DNA from: Kaustia mangrovi
Lineage (GTDB): Bacteria > Pseudomonadota > Alphaproteobacteria > Rhizobiales > Im1
NCBI RefSeq assembly: GCF_015482775.1
Contig: NZ_CP058214.1
Span: 1,302,001 to 1,366,000, forward strand
DNA: 64,000 nucleotides
Direction: 5' to 3'
Position numbers and translations under genes: made by a program. The notes beneath the pieces are model-generated. The model made no database searches and was not told the origin of the DNA. It saw only the letters and a program-made list of their open reading frames with translations. Each line of letters opens with the position of its first letter. The first letter of the stretch is position 1. Shown piece by piece: positions 1 to 8,933 of this stretch.

Positions 1-2027
1 AGCCCCATGACGCGGGCGTTCTCCACGTCGTTCACCGCCTTGGGCTCCTTCGCCATGTTCTCGAAGAAGGGCGGGTGCTGCACATAGGTGGAGGAGGTGT
101 CCCAGTTATAGGTGAGCCCGCCCGTGACCGCGATCGTCTGCCAGGTCTCGTCGCCCTTGAAGACATCGCCATAGCGCTCGCGGAACATCTGGTCGGTGAC
201 GGTGGAGCGCACGAGCTCGGCGATCTCCTTGCTCTGAGGCCAGATGTCCTTCAGATAGACCGGCTTACCGGTCTTGTCCTCGCCGAGCGGATCCTTGGCG
301 AGATCGATCTGCATGCTGCCGGCCAGCGCATAGGCCACGACCAGCGGCGGCGAGGCGAGATAGTTCGCCTTCACATCCGGGTTGATGCGGCCCTCGAAGT
401 TGCGGTTTCCGGAGAGCACCGAGCAGGCCACGATGTCGTTGTCGCGGATCGCCTCGGAAATATGCTCCGGCAGCGGGCCGGAATTGCCGATGCAGGTGGT
501 GCAGCCATAGCCGACGAGGTCGAAGCCGAGCTTGTCGAGATCGTCCTGCAGGCCGGCGCGCTCCAGATAGTCGGTCACCACCTGGGACCCCGGCGCGAGC
601 GACGTCTTCACCCACGGCTTGACCTCGAGGCCCTTCTCGATGGCGTTGCGCGCCAGAAGGCCCGCCGCGATCAGCACGTTCGGGTTGGAGGTGTTGGTGC
701 ACGAGGTGATGGCCGCGATGACGATGTCGCCATGACCGAGATCGTAATTCTCGCCCTTGACGTCGTAGCGCGAGGCGATGTCGTCGGCGCGATTGAACTC
801 CGACTCCATCACGCGGGCGAAATCCGTCGACGCGTCCGTCATGGCGACCCGGTCCTGCGGACGCTTCGGCCCGGCAAGGCTCGGCACGACGTCGCCGAGA
901 TCGAGCTCCAGCGCATCGGTGAAGGCCGGGTCCGGCGTGTCGGCGGTGCGGAACATGCCCTGCGCCTTGGCATAGGCCTCCACCAGCGCGATCACGTCGT
1001 CGCCGCGGCCCGTCGCCTTCAGATAGTTCAGCGTGTCGTTGTCGACGGGGAAGAAGCCGCAGGTCGCACCATATTCCGGCGCCATGTTGGAGATCGTCGC
1101 CTGGTCCTCCAGCGACAGATTGCCCAGCCCCGGCCCGTAGAACTCGACGAACTTCCCGACCACGCCCTTCTGGCGCAGCATCTGGGTGACGGTGAGCACG
1201 AGGTCGGTCGCCGTCACGCCCTCATTGAGCTTACCGGTGAGCTTGAAGCCGATCACCTCCGGAATGACCATGGAGATCGGCTGGCCGAGCATGGCGGCCT
1301 CCGCCTCGATGCCGCCCACGCCCCAGCCAAGCACGGAGAGCCCGTTGATCATGGTGGTGTGGCTGTCGGTGCCGACAAGGGTGTCGGGGAACGCATAGGA
1401 GACCGTCTCCCCATTCTCCGACACGTCCTTGGTCCACACGGTGCGGCCGAGATATTCGAGGTTCACCTGGTGGCAGATGCCGGTGCCCGGCGGCACGACG
1501 CGGAAATTGTCGAAGGCGTCCTGGCCCCATTTGAGGAAGGTGTAGCGCTCGCCGTTACGCTCGTATTCGCGCTCGACATTCCGCTTGAACGACGTCGGCG
1601 TGCCGAAATAGTCCACCATCACCGAGTGGTCGATCACCAGATCGACCGGCGCCAGCGGGTTGATCTTCTCCGGATCGCCGCCGAGCGCCGACATGGCGTC
1701 GCGCATCGCGGCGAGGTCGACCACCGCCGGCACGCCGGTGAAATCCTGCATCAGCACGCGCGCCGGACGGAACGCGATCTCGTGGCTGGACCGGCGCTCC
1801 TTCGCCCAGTCGGCCATCGCCTGGATGTCGTCCTTCGTCACGGAGCGGCCATCCTCGTGGCGCAGGAGGTTCTCCAGCAGGACCTTCAGCGAGAACGGCA
1901 GCCCGGACACGCCGTCCAGCCCGTTCTTCTCCGCCTCCTTGAGGTCGAAATAGGCGTAGGTCTTGCCGTTGGCCTGAAGCTCGCGGCGGCAATTGAAGCT
2001 GTCGAGGGAACGGGTCTCGGTGGTCAT
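1..2027 (-). CDS. acnA: Aconitate hydratase AcnA (3' end beyond window)
   Basis: This gene encodes the citric-acid-cycle enzyme that isomerises citrate to isocitrate through a [4Fe-4S] cluster in the cytoplasm. About 675 codons are visible, starting [17 protein letters not shown]; a full AcnA has about 890-930, so the missing part includes the C-terminal swivel domain. Diagnostic stretches are [18 protein letters not shown] and the cluster-ligand segments [10 protein letters not shown] and [10 protein letters not shown]. The ATG at 2027 starts the recognisable family N-terminus. It is transcribed divergently from the glycosyltransferase-like gene at 2357. A long open frame on the opposite strand is only its codon shadow. 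Confidence 0.96.
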   Translation of the reverse strand, partial: MTTETRSLDSFNCRRELQANGKTYAYFDLKEAEKNGLDGVSGLPFSLKVLLENLLRHEDGRSVTKDDIQAMADWAKERRSSHEIAFRPARVLMQDFTGVPAVVDLAAMRDAMSALGGDPEKINPLAPVDLVIDHSVMVDYFGTPTSFKRNVEREYERNGERYTFLKWGQDAFDNFRVVPPGTGICHQVNLEYLGRTVWTKDVSENGETVSYAFPDTLVGTDSHTTMINGLSVLGWGVGGIEAEAAMLGQPISMVIPEVIGFKLTGKLNEGVTATDLVLTVTQMLRQKGVVGKFVEFYGPGLGNLSLEDQATISNMAPEYGATCGFFPVDNDTLNYLKATGRGDDVIALVEAYAKAQGMFRTADTPDPAFTDALELDLGDVVPSLAGPKRPQDRVAMTDASTDFARVMESEFNRADDIASRYDVKGENYDLGHGDIVIAAITSCTNTSNPNVLIAAGLLARNAIEKGLEVKPWVKTSLAPGSQVVTDYLERAGLQDDLDKLGFDLVGYGCTTCIGNSGPLPEHISEAIRDNDIVACSVLSGNRNFEGRINPDVKANYLASPPLVVAYALAGSMQIDLAKDPLGEDKTGKPVYLKDIWPQSKEIAELVRSTVTDQMFRERYGDVFKGDETWQTIAVTGGLTYNWDTSSTYVQHPPFFENMAKEPKAVNDVENARVMG

Positions 2028-2356
2028 GTCTCGGTCGGTCCTCCGGGTTTCGGACGGATTCGCGGGGCAGGCGGTCTCGATCACCGGCGGGGCGGGCGCC
2101 CCGGAGCGAACTGGCGTGAACGAAACGGCCGCACTCGGATCATCGGCGCCTTCTATAGTCGGAATTCGATCTTCTTTAAAGTGGTGGCGAACACGCTTCG
2201 TCTCAACCGTGCGTCCGAAACGGTTCCGGACCGGTCTCCACGATCCGCACCCCTCCCCTATAGAGGGAAATTGACAAATCAATGCACTCATTGATTGAAT
2301 CGACGAATGACTGCACCGGGACAGCGGCCCGATGGCGGAGGAGACCTGACGGGGGC
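2028..2356. other. Divergent intergenic region acnA / glycosyltransferase
   Basis: This 329-bp stretch separates two divergent genes and should hold both promoters. I see no gene in it. Its centre (about 2150-2230) is less GC-rich than its surroundings, and a TTGACA box with an adjoining palindrome lies near the right end and is listed separately. Confidence 0.5.
2271..2299 (+). promoter_or_regulatory. TTGACA box with adjoining perfect palindrome
   Basis: TTGACA (2271-2276) is followed directly by AATCAATG-CACT-CATTGATT (2277-2296), a perfect 8-bp inverted repeat with a 4-nt centre. The palindrome fills the place of a promoter spacer and lies 61 nt upstream of the ATG at 2357, so it could be a repressor site. 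No convincing -10 box is seen, so the promoter reading is tentative. Confidence 0.4.
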
Positions 2357-3831
2357 ATGACGAATCTGGCCGTCTATTCCGTTCTCGTCGGACCGACAGG
2401 CGTCGGGCCCGCGCCCGTTCCGCCCAGCAACAGCTACGACCTCGTTCTGTTCACTGACGATCCGGATATCACCGCAGAGCACTGGGACGTCCGGTTGATC
2501 GACACGCACGGACTCGACAGCGCACGAGCCGCGAAACGGGCGAAAATCCTTGCCCACCGCTATCTTCCCGACCATGACTGGAGCCTCTTTCTCGACACCG
2601 GCATCGCGCTTGAGGCAGACCCCGTCGACATGCTCGAGCGCTATGCCGGGTCGGGACCGTCCTTCTTCTCCTTCCGCCATCGCGACCGGATGTGCCTCTA
2701 CGAGGAGGCCGAAGCCGTCATCGAGCGGGGCGAGGAGGACGAACGGCGCGTGCGCGAACAGGCCGACCATTATCGCCGCCTCGGCTTCCCGCACCGATTC
2801 GGCCTGATCGCCGGCGCCCTGCTCCTGCGCCGGCACAATGACCGCGCGGTCATGGAGGTCGCGGAGGACTGGTACGAGCATCTCCTGCGCTATTCCGCCC
2901 GCGAGGAGCTGGCCTTCGCCTTCGCCGCATGGCGGCACGGCTTCGAGCCCGGTCATTTCGACGGCGACATCGCCGACAATGCCTGTATCGCCCCCTCCCC
3001 CGATCGGCGCGCAGGCGGACGGGCGGCAGGTTCGATCCGGCCGCCTATCGCTGGCTGCACCGCAGCAAGGAGGATCGCGCGGCAAGGCCGGACAATGGCC
3101 ACGGCACCGATCCGGACCTGTTCCCCGCACCCAGCACGCAAGACTGGGCCCTGCGCAAGCGCGCCAACCGGTATCGGTGCGACAAGGGTACGATCTACTA
3201 CAGCGCCAACGGCTATGCCGACATCTACGAGCTCTTTCTGAAGGACCGGCGCATGGAGCCCCTGAGGCTCCTCGAAATGGGCCTCCTGCGCACCGATATC
3301 CAGGAACGCAATCCGGGCGGGCCCCACGCGTCGGTGCCGAGCCTTGCCATGTGGCGCGACTATTTGCCCAACGCCACGATCTACGGCTTCGACATCGCCG
3401 ACTTCTCCGCCGCCCCGGCAATGCCCGGCGTCCACATCCTGCGCGGCAATTCCGGCCGGCTGGAGGATCTCGACAGGCTCATCGCGCAGTCCGGCGGGCT
3501 GTTCGACGTCATCGTCGACGATGCGAGCCACGCCTCGCACCACCAGCAGATCGCGCTCGCCCGCCTGTTTCCAAGGCTCCGGCCGGGCGGGCTCTACTGC
3601 ATCGAGAACCTGCACCACCAGCCGGCCGGGATCGAGCCCGGCAATGCGGTGAGGACGCTCGATCTCCTGCGCGCGCTCGCCTGTGGCAGGGGCCGGGAAA
3701 CCCCGCATCTCGACCGCCACGCGCTTGCCGAGATCAAGGCAGCCATCGCCGACATCGCCTTCTACGACAGCCTCGACCGGAGCTTCGGCGAGATCCACCG
3801 CGACGCCCTCGCCATCCTCCGGCGCCGATAG
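2357..3831 (+). pseudogene. Frameshifted glycosyltransferase-like plus SAM methyltransferase protein
   Basis: Two domains lie in two frames. The first (2357 to about 3000, [18 protein letters not shown]) resembles the glycosyltransferase-like family with DUF616-type features: [31 protein letters not shown] and LDTGIAL. The second (about 3000 to 3831) is a class I SAM-dependent methyltransferase with LRLLEMGLLR as motif I, IYGFDIAD, and IVDDASHASHHQ resembling sugar O-methyltransferases. The frames join in the C-rich tract near 2990-3005. The span is 1475 nt, two short of a codon multiple of 492, so one added C gives a continuous 491-residue protein. A role in modifying a surface glycan is inferred. 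It lies between acnA and ccmA. Either a real fusion with a sequence error or a degraded gene. Confidence 0.65.
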
Positions 3832-3948
3832 AGCGCTTTGCCGATAGAGCGCTTTCAGGAAAAGTGGAGACCGCTTTTCCGGTTCGAAAGTGCGGCGATA
3901 CAGGGATCTGGAGGGCATCGAGCGAACAAGAGTTCACGAAATGCGCTC
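3824..3948. repeat. Intergenic palindromic repeat with tandem 16-mer
   Basis: The unit GCCGATAGAGCGCTTT occurs twice in tandem (3824-3839, 3840-3855), the first copy containing the stop codon of the upstream gene. GGAAAAG (3858-3864) pairs with CTTTTCC (3874-3880), and an outer GAGCGC (from 3846) pairs with GCGCTC (3943-3948). The layout resembles the short dispersed intergenic elements of Hyphomicrobiales that begin with a GAGCG(C/T)TTT motif. That family assignment is from memory. No gene lies between 3832 and 4060. Confidence 0.5.
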
Positions 3949-4060
3949 CAGCGCCCTGTCCGGTCGGCCTGTGCCGGCCCGTATCCCCTAACGCTTTGCG
4001 AAGCCCCGCGCCATCCTGTAGAGGGATGGGGACAGCGGCGTTCGAGGGTCGGGCCGTCCG

Positions 4061-4678
4061 ATGGAGCTACAGATACGCGATCTCACATGCGACCGCGGCG
4101 GGCGGCGGGTATTCGCCGGCCTCAGCCTCGCTGTCGCCGGCGGAGAGGGGCTGCTGCTGACAGGCCCGAACGGCTCCGGCAAGACGAGCCTTCTACGCGT
4201 CATATGCGGGCTGGTGGAGCCCGTCTCCGGCACCGTCTCGCTCTCCGGCAAGCCGGACGATCTCTCCATCGGCCAGCTCAGCCACTATGTCGCCCATGCC
4301 GATGCGGTAAAGCCGGCCCTCACGGTGCGCGAGAACCTCGCCTTCTGGGCCCGGTTCCTCGGCGGCGGGGATGTGGACCGGGCGCTGGAGGCCTTCGATC
4401 TCGACGGGCTCGCCCCCTATGGCGCGGGCCTTCTCTCCTCCGGCCAGAAGCGCCGGCTGGCCCTTTCCCGCCTCGCGCTCGTCACCCGCCCGATCTGGCT
4501 GCTCGACGAGCCCTCCGTCGGCCTGGACACCGCCTCGCAAAAGAGGCTCGCGGGCCAGATGGAGGCCCATATGGCCCGCGGCGGGATCGTTCTCGCTGCC
4601 TCCCATACCGGGCTCGGCATCGACTTCGCCAAAAGTTTCGACATGGGCCGCGCCGGCGCGCGAGACGCGGCCGCATGA
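4061..4678 (+). CDS. ccmA: Heme exporter ATP-binding protein CcmA
   Basis: CcmA is the ATPase of the CcmABCD complex that loads heme onto CcmE for cytochrome c maturation. The 205-residue protein has a Walker A LLTGPNGSGKTSLL (about residues 32-45), the signature LSSGQKRRLALSRL (about 125-138, with SSGQK as in CcmA proteins), a Walker B IWLLDEPSVGLD, and the H-loop AASHT. Length is normal for CcmA. Its TGA overlaps the ATG of ccmB (ATGA), so the two are translationally coupled. Confidence 0.95.
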   Translation: MELQIRDLTCDRGGRRVFAGLSLAVAGGEGLLLTGPNGSGKTSLLRVICGLVEPVSGTVSLSGKPDDLSIGQLSHYVAHADAVKPALTVRENLAFWARFLGGGDVDRALEAFDLDGLAPYGAGLLSSGQKRRLALSRLALVTRPIWLLDEPSVGLDTASQKRLAGQMEAHMARGGIVLAASHTGLGIDFAKSFDMGRAGARDAAA

Positions 4679-5343
4679 GCATGTTCGCCGCCATCGCCGC
4701 GCGCGACATCCGGCTCGTCCTGCGCCAGGGCGGCGGGGTCGGAACGGCCATCGGCTTTTTCCTGACCGTCGTCGTTCTGGTTCCGCTCGGCATCGGACCG
4801 GACCTCCAGCTCCTGTCGCGCATCGCTCCGGGCATGCTGTGGATCGCGCTCCTGCTCTCCGTCCTGTTGTCCGCCGACCGGATCTTCCAGGCCGACTACG
4901 AAGACGGTTCGCTCGAGCTCATGAGCCTCGGGCTCCTGCCGCTCGAGCTCGTCGTGCTCGCCAAGGCGCTCGCCCACTGGGTCACGACGGTCCTGCCGCT
5001 GGCCATCGCCGCGCCGGTGCTCGGCCTGTTGCTGAACCTGCATCCGAGCCTCTTTCTCACCCTCGGCGCCGCTATGATCGCAGGCTCGGCGGCCCTCAGC
5101 CTGCTCGCCGCGGTCGGCGCCGCGGTGACGGTCGGTCTCAGGCGCGGCGGGCTCATTGTCTCCATCCTGATCCTGCCGCTCTATGTGCCCGTGCTGGTCT
5201 TCGGCCTGAGCGCGACGGCCGGCGCCACGGTGACGGCGGACATGTTCTCCGCCTCCATGCTGATCCTCGTCGCCCTGGCGCTCGCCGCCCTCGTCCTGTG
5301 CCCCATCGCGGCGGCCGCCGCCCTGCGCGCGCATTTTCACTAG
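4675..5343 (+). CDS. ccmB: Heme exporter membrane protein CcmB
   Basis: CcmB is the integral-membrane subunit that partners CcmA in cytochrome c maturation. The 222-residue product starts MSMFAAIAARDIRLVLRQGG and has about six hydrophobic helices. The segment DRIFQADYEDGSLELMSLG is the conserved cytoplasmic CcmB signature, followed by LILPLYVPVLVFG. The ATG at 4675 overlaps the ccmA stop by four bases. The next gene, at 5348, runs in the opposite direction, so ccmAB is cut off from ccmCDG. Confidence 0.95.
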   Translation: MSMFAAIAARDIRLVLRQGGGVGTAIGFFLTVVVLVPLGIGPDLQLLSRIAPGMLWIALLLSVLLSADRIFQADYEDGSLELMSLGLLPLELVVLAKALAHWVTTVLPLAIAAPVLGLLLNLHPSLFLTLGAAMIAGSAALSLLAAVGAAVTVGLRRGGLIVSILILPLYVPVLVFGLSATAGATVTADMFSASMLILVALALAALVLCPIAAAAALRAHFH

Positions 5344-5347
5344 CGCG

Positions 5348-5905
5348 TCACCCGCCGGCAGCGCCGACATGGCCGAGAACGAAGCGAACGCGCTCCTCCA
5401 CGGAGGCCAGCGGCAGCGCGACAAACTCGTAACCCGCCGCCGAATAGGCCTCGACCATCGCCTCGTGGGTGCGCACCGCCTCGTCGAAATCCTGCTTGCG
5501 CTCCCCGTCCTGCGCGAAGATCGCCTCCCAGGGCGGGGCGATGAAGACGCGCCTGTTGTAGCGGTAGAGCGCGGCCGCCCGCCGGACATGGTCCGCCACG
5601 GCGAGGCCGGAGAGCCGCAGATACCCGATGACGTCGGGCACGCCCCGGTCGAAGAAGACCGGACCGTCCTGCCCGAACGCCATGGCATGGGACCGCAGCT
5701 CCCAGCTCAGCATGAGCTCTGCGAAGGCGCCGCGGTCGGCCCAGGGCAATGCGGAGCCGCCAATGGCGCTCTGCGCCTGGATGATGGCCCGGCCGGCCTC
5801 CTCAGATCGTCGATAGCCGAGCCTCTCCAGCGCGGCGATCAGCGTCGTCTTGCCCGATCCGGGCCCACCGGTCAGGACGAAGAAGCGGTCTGTGTCTGCA
5901 CTCAT
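5348..5905 (-). CDS. P-loop AAA-type ATPase/kinase-like protein
   Basis: This 185-residue cytoplasmic protein belongs to the AAA_28-like predicted nucleotide kinase/ATPase group. Walker A is FVLTGGPGSGKTTLIAALE near the N-terminus, followed by RRSEEAGRAIIQAQ, FFDRGVPDVIGYL and a C-terminal region with RKQDFDEAVRTHEAMVEAY. Function is unknown. It is antisense to its neighbours: convergent with ccmB (4-bp gap) and divergent from ccmC (147-bp gap), so it splits the ccm locus. The ATG at 5905 was chosen because the P-loop follows at the usual distance, and upstream in-frame sequence looks non-coding. Confidence 0.85.
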   Translation of the reverse strand: MSADTDRFFVLTGGPGSGKTTLIAALERLGYRRSEEAGRAIIQAQSAIGGSALPWADRGAFAELMLSWELRSHAMAFGQDGPVFFDRGVPDVIGYLRLSGLAVADHVRRAAALYRYNRRVFIAPPWEAIFAQDGERKQDFDEAVRTHEAMVEAYSAAGYEFVALPLASVEERVRFVLGHVGAAGG

Positions 5906-6052
5906 TGTCGGGAACGTCTCCTTGCTGTGAACGGTGCGAGGGGGGAGGATTCGTGCAGCCCGGGTGCGGAAAACTGCGGGGAGCGGAACGAAATGGAGAC
6001 CGGGCCACGAGGCCGCATTGCGTCCGTGCGCGCGACGGGATAGACCAGCGCC

Positions 6053-6772
6053 ATGCAGCGCTATGCCAATCCAACGCGGTTCATGGCCCTCGCCCGCACG
6101 CTCGTCCCGTGGTGCGCGGCGGCGACCGTCCTGCTGTTCGCCGTCGGGCTCTATGGCGGCCTCGTCACCTCGCCGCCCGACTACCAGCAGGGGGAGACGG
6201 TGCGGATCATGTATATCCACGTCCCGGCCGCCTGGCTGGCGATGCTCGTCTATACGGTCATCGCGGTTTCAAGCGCCGTGGCGCTCATCTGGCGCCACCC
6301 GCTGGCCGATGTCGCCGGGCGGACGGCAGCCCCCATAGGCGCCTGCTTCACCTTCCTCGCGCTCGTCACGGGCTCGCTGTGGGGCAAGCCCATGTGGGGC
6401 GCATGGTGGGTGTGGGACGCGCGGCTGACCTCCGTCTTCGTGCTGTTCCTTCTCTATCTCGGCTATATCGGCATCTGGCAGGCGATCGAGCATCCGGGAC
6501 GGGCCGCGCGTGTCGCGGCGATCATGGCGCTCGTCGGTTTCGTGAACGTGCCGATCATAAAGTTCTCTGTGGACTGGTGGAACTCCCTTCACCAGCCCTC
6601 CAGCGTGCTGCGCATGGACGGGCCGACCATCGCCCCCTCCATGCTCTGGCCGCTCATCGTCATGGGGCTTGCCTATTTCGCCCTGTATCTCACATTGCAC
6701 CTTGTCGCGATCCGCACCGAGATCGTGAACCGGCGCATCAGGGCGATGGAGATCGCCGCTGTGCAAGGGTAG
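6053..6772 (+). CDS. ccmC: Heme transporter CcmC
   Basis: CcmC presents heme to CcmE in the periplasm during cytochrome c maturation. The 239-residue polytopic protein has six hydrophobic helices and the tryptophan-rich motif WGAWWVWDARLTS (about residues 118-130) that defines the heme-handling family. The histidines in IMYIHVPAAW and NSLHQPSS are the usual conserved ones. Upstream is a 147-bp gap shared with the divergent ATPase gene, which probably carries a separate promoter for ccmC-ccmD-ccmG. Confidence 0.95.
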   Translation: MQRYANPTRFMALARTLVPWCAAATVLLFAVGLYGGLVTSPPDYQQGETVRIMYIHVPAAWLAMLVYTVIAVSSAVALIWRHPLADVAGRTAAPIGACFTFLALVTGSLWGKPMWGAWWVWDARLTSVFVLFLLYLGYIGIWQAIEHPGRAARVAAIMALVGFVNVPIIKFSVDWWNSLHQPSSVLRMDGPTIAPSMLWPLIVMGLAYFALYLTLHLVAIRTEIVNRRIRAMEIAAVQG

Positions 6773-6798
6773 AGACAGGGAGAGAGGCATCGCGAGGG

Positions 6799-6990
6799 AT
6801 GTCACTGGCTGGCGACCATATCGGATTCGTGATCGCGGCGTATGCGGTCACCGCCGTCGTGCTTGTCGGGCTCGCGGCCGCTGTCGTGCTCAACGACCGG
6901 GCCAAGGCGCGCAGGCTCGCGGCGCTGGAAGCACGTGGCGTACGGCGGCGCAGGCCATCGCCCCCGGTCGGCAGCAAGCAGGAACACTGA
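6799..6990 (+). CDS. ccmD: Heme exporter small subunit CcmD
   Basis: CcmD is the small membrane protein that stabilises CcmABC and helps release heme-loaded CcmE. The 63-residue product has one transmembrane helix (IGFVIAAYAVTAVVLVGLAA) followed by a basic cytoplasmic tail DRAKARRLAALEARGVRRRR, the standard CcmD layout. The ATG at 6799 gives the usual short N-terminus. It sits between ccmC (26-bp gap) and ccmG (3-bp gap). Confidence 0.9.
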   Translation: MSLAGDHIGFVIAAYAVTAVVLVGLAAAVVLNDRAKARRLAALEARGVRRRRPSPPVGSKQEH

Positions 6991-6993
6991 GGG

Positions 6994-7602
6994 ATGGCTG
7001 ACAAGGTCGATACCCGGGACACTTCCGACGCACCGCGCCGCCGGCGCCCATGGCTGACACTTCTGCCCGTCGGCATCTTCGTGGCGCTCGCCGTCGTCTT
7101 CCTCCTGCGGCTGGAGGGCGGGGATCCGAGCAAGGTCCCCTCGCCGCTCATCGGCAAGCCCGTACCCGATTTCGCCCTGCCGGGCCTTTCCGGCCTGAAG
7201 AGCGAGGGTATTCCCGTGCCGGGCTTTTCCGCGGCCGACCTGAAGACCGGAAAGGTCACTCTGGTCAATATCTGGGCCTCCTGGTGCGTGCCCTGCCGCG
7301 ACGAGCATCCCATCCTCATGCAGCTCGCCTCGCGCCAGGACATCCGCGTCTTCGGCATCAACTACAAGGACAAGCCGGAGAATGCGCGCCGCTTCATCGG
7401 CCTTCACGGCAACCCCTTCGAGGCCGTCGGCGTCGACGAGGACGGCCGCGCCTCCGTCGACTGGGGCGTCTACGGCGTGCCGGAGACCTTCGTGGTCAAC
7501 GGCAAGGGCGTGATCACGTTCAAATGGATCGGACCGATGTCGCCGGAGATCGCGAAGGACAAGATCATCCCGGCGATCGAAGCGGCGCAGGGCGGCGGCT
7601 GA
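6994..7602 (+). CDS. ccmG: Thiol:disulfide oxidoreductase CcmG/DsbE
   Basis: This membrane-anchored periplasmic thioredoxin-like protein keeps apocytochrome c cysteines reduced for heme attachment. The 202 residues include an N-terminal anchor (about 24-41), the substrate segment PDFALPGL, the active site WASWCVPCRDEHP and the cis-proline motif GVPETFVV. It is the last gene of the ccmCDG group and converges on the MarR gene with a 30-bp gap. Confidence 0.95.
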   Translation: MADKVDTRDTSDAPRRRRPWLTLLPVGIFVALAVVFLLRLEGGDPSKVPSPLIGKPVPDFALPGLSGLKSEGIPVPGFSAADLKTGKVTLVNIWASWCVPCRDEHPILMQLASRQDIRVFGINYKDKPENARRFIGLHGNPFEAVGVDEDGRASVDWGVYGVPETFVVNGKGVITFKWIGPMSPEIAKDKIIPAIEAAQGGG

Positions 7603-7632
7603 CGCCCGGAAGCGCCCCGCCTCCCCCGGTAT

Positions 7633-8136
7633 TCAGGCCTTGCGACGGCGCTTGGCGGCGCTATCGTTGCGCGCCGTCTCCTCCGCGTCCATCTGGGCGC
7701 TATGGGCATCGCTCAGGGCGCCGAGCGCCTCCAGGAAGGCCTTGCGCAGATCCGCCGGCACGGCCTGAAGCACCAGCCTGTCGACCTCGGCCGCGCCGGG
7801 CTGGGCGGCCTGCAGTGCGCGCCGTCCGGCCGCGGACAGCTTGATCGTATAGGTCCGGCTGTCCTCGCGCGTACGCCGGCGCTGGACATAGCCCTGCTTG
7901 AGCAGCCGGCCCACCAGATCGGCAAGCGTCGACCGGTCGATCCCGGTCACCTTGACGAGACGTGTCTGGCTTGCCCCCTCGTTCTGGGCGATGGCCAGCA
8001 GCACCGTGAACTGGCGATGGGTCAGCCCCCGGTATCCAACCTCGTCGGCGAAGAGATTCGCCGCATATTGCGTCGCCCGCTTCAGCAGATGATAGGGCGA
8101 CCCGTTCAAGTCCTCGATTTCAGTACGTGTTGCCAT
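7633..8136 (-). CDS. MarR family transcriptional regulator
   Basis: A 167-residue winged-helix repressor. The central region has the MarR layout: LTHRQFTVLLAIAQNEGASQ, then the recognition helix TGIDRSTLADLVGRLLKQGYV, and the wing RRRTREDSRTYTIKLSAAGR. The C-terminus ends in a basic KRRRKA tail. The ligand and target are unknown. Neighbours are ccmG (convergent) and yciB (same strand, 207 bp upstream), neither suggesting an obvious regulon. A palindrome at 8276-8286 in the upstream gap could be its own operator. Confidence 0.88.
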   Translation of the reverse strand: MATRTEIEDLNGSPYHLLKRATQYAANLFADEVGYRGLTHRQFTVLLAIAQNEGASQTRLVKVTGIDRSTLADLVGRLLKQGYVQRRRTREDSRTYTIKLSAAGRRALQAAQPGAAEVDRLVLQAVPADLRKAFLEALGALSDAHSAQMDAEETARNDSAAKRRRKA

Positions 8137-8275
8137 GGAATACGATCCCTAACGCGCCACCGCAAGCGGCGACAACGTGCCCCCCAATACATCGCCGACC
8201 CAGCCCGTTGGCGATGAACCTCGTCAGCATACCCCATGGGGAGGGTAATACGCATATGCGCGGTGGCAAGGGGCT

Positions 8276-8286
8276 ATTGTCACAAT
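8276..8286. promoter_or_regulatory. Palindrome ATTGT-C-ACAAT upstream of marR
   Basis: ATTGT (8276-8280) and ACAAT (8282-8286) form a perfect inverted repeat around one base in the 207-bp gap between yciB and marR. It is AT-rich within GC-rich DNA, about 140 bp upstream of the marR start. MarR proteins bind short palindromes of this kind, so autoregulation is possible but unproven. Confidence 0.3.
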
Positions 8287-8343
8287 TCTTTGCCTACCGT
8301 TCCGGATGCACGCCGCCGCCCGTGCATGGCCGTCCCCGCCGGA

Positions 8344-8925
8344 TCAGCCCTCCGGAGAGCGTTCCTCCGCAAGCGCATGGCGCTGGAGAAGGCCGATCTG
8401 CGTGAGCGCGAAGACGAAGGTCAGCGGCATGATGCCGAACACCTTGAAGTTCACCCACATATCGGTGGACACATTGCGCCAGACAACCTCGTTGAGCAGG
8501 GCCAGAACGAGGAAGAAGGCGCCCCAGCGCAGGGTCAGCTTGCGCCAGCCCTCATCGGTCAGCGCGAAGGATTCGCCGAAGACCGGCTTGAGCAGCGACC
8601 TCTCGAAGGCGAGCCCGCCGATCAGGATGAGGCCGAACAGGACGTTCACGATGGTCGGCTTCATCTTGATGAAGAGCTCGTCGTGCAGGATGAGCGTCAG
8701 CCCGCCGAAGCCCACCACGAACACGCCCGTCACCAGCGGCATGACCGGTACGCGCCGGGCAACGAGCCACGAGACGCCGAGCGCCACCAGCGTGGCAACC
8801 ATGTAGGCGCCCGTCGCCTCGAAGATGCCCCAGCGCGCATTGGCCAGGAAGAAGACCGCCAGGGGCCCGACCTCGACGGCCATCTTGAAGAGCGGGTTGA
8901 GGGGCGGTCGATCCGTGTCAGCCAT
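8344..8925 (-). CDS. yciB: Inner membrane septation protein YciB (IspZ/septation protein A)
   Basis: The 193-residue protein is the intracellular septation protein A family member, a five-helix inner-membrane protein linked to cell-envelope synthesis and division. Family features seen are PLFKMAVEVGPLAVFFLAN near the N-terminus, FIKMKPTIVNVLFG in the middle, and LNEVVWRNVSTDMWVNFKVFG near the end. The ATG at 8925 has GAGG six bases upstream. An alternative ATG at 8937 would overlap the ftsY stop as ATGA, so coupling to ftsY is likely with either start. Confidence 0.93.
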   Translation of the reverse strand: MADTDRPPLNPLFKMAVEVGPLAVFFLANARWGIFEATGAYMVATLVALGVSWLVARRVPVMPLVTGVFVVGFGGLTLILHDELFIKMKPTIVNVLFGLILIGGLAFERSLLKPVFGESFALTDEGWRKLTLRWGAFFLVLALLNEVVWRNVSTDMWVNFKVFGIMPLTFVFALTQIGLLQRHALAEERSPEG

Positions 8926-8933
8926 GGGCCACC

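Noticed and set aside
75-2294. Long open frame on the plus strand opposite acnA
   Set aside because: Its product is His/Arg/Leu-rich with no recognisable motif, and the minus strand encodes a clear aconitase throughout.
3878-3890. GGTTCGAAAG resembling a tRNA T-loop
   Set aside because: No acceptor, D or anticodon stems can be built around it; it lies within the palindromic intergenic repeat.
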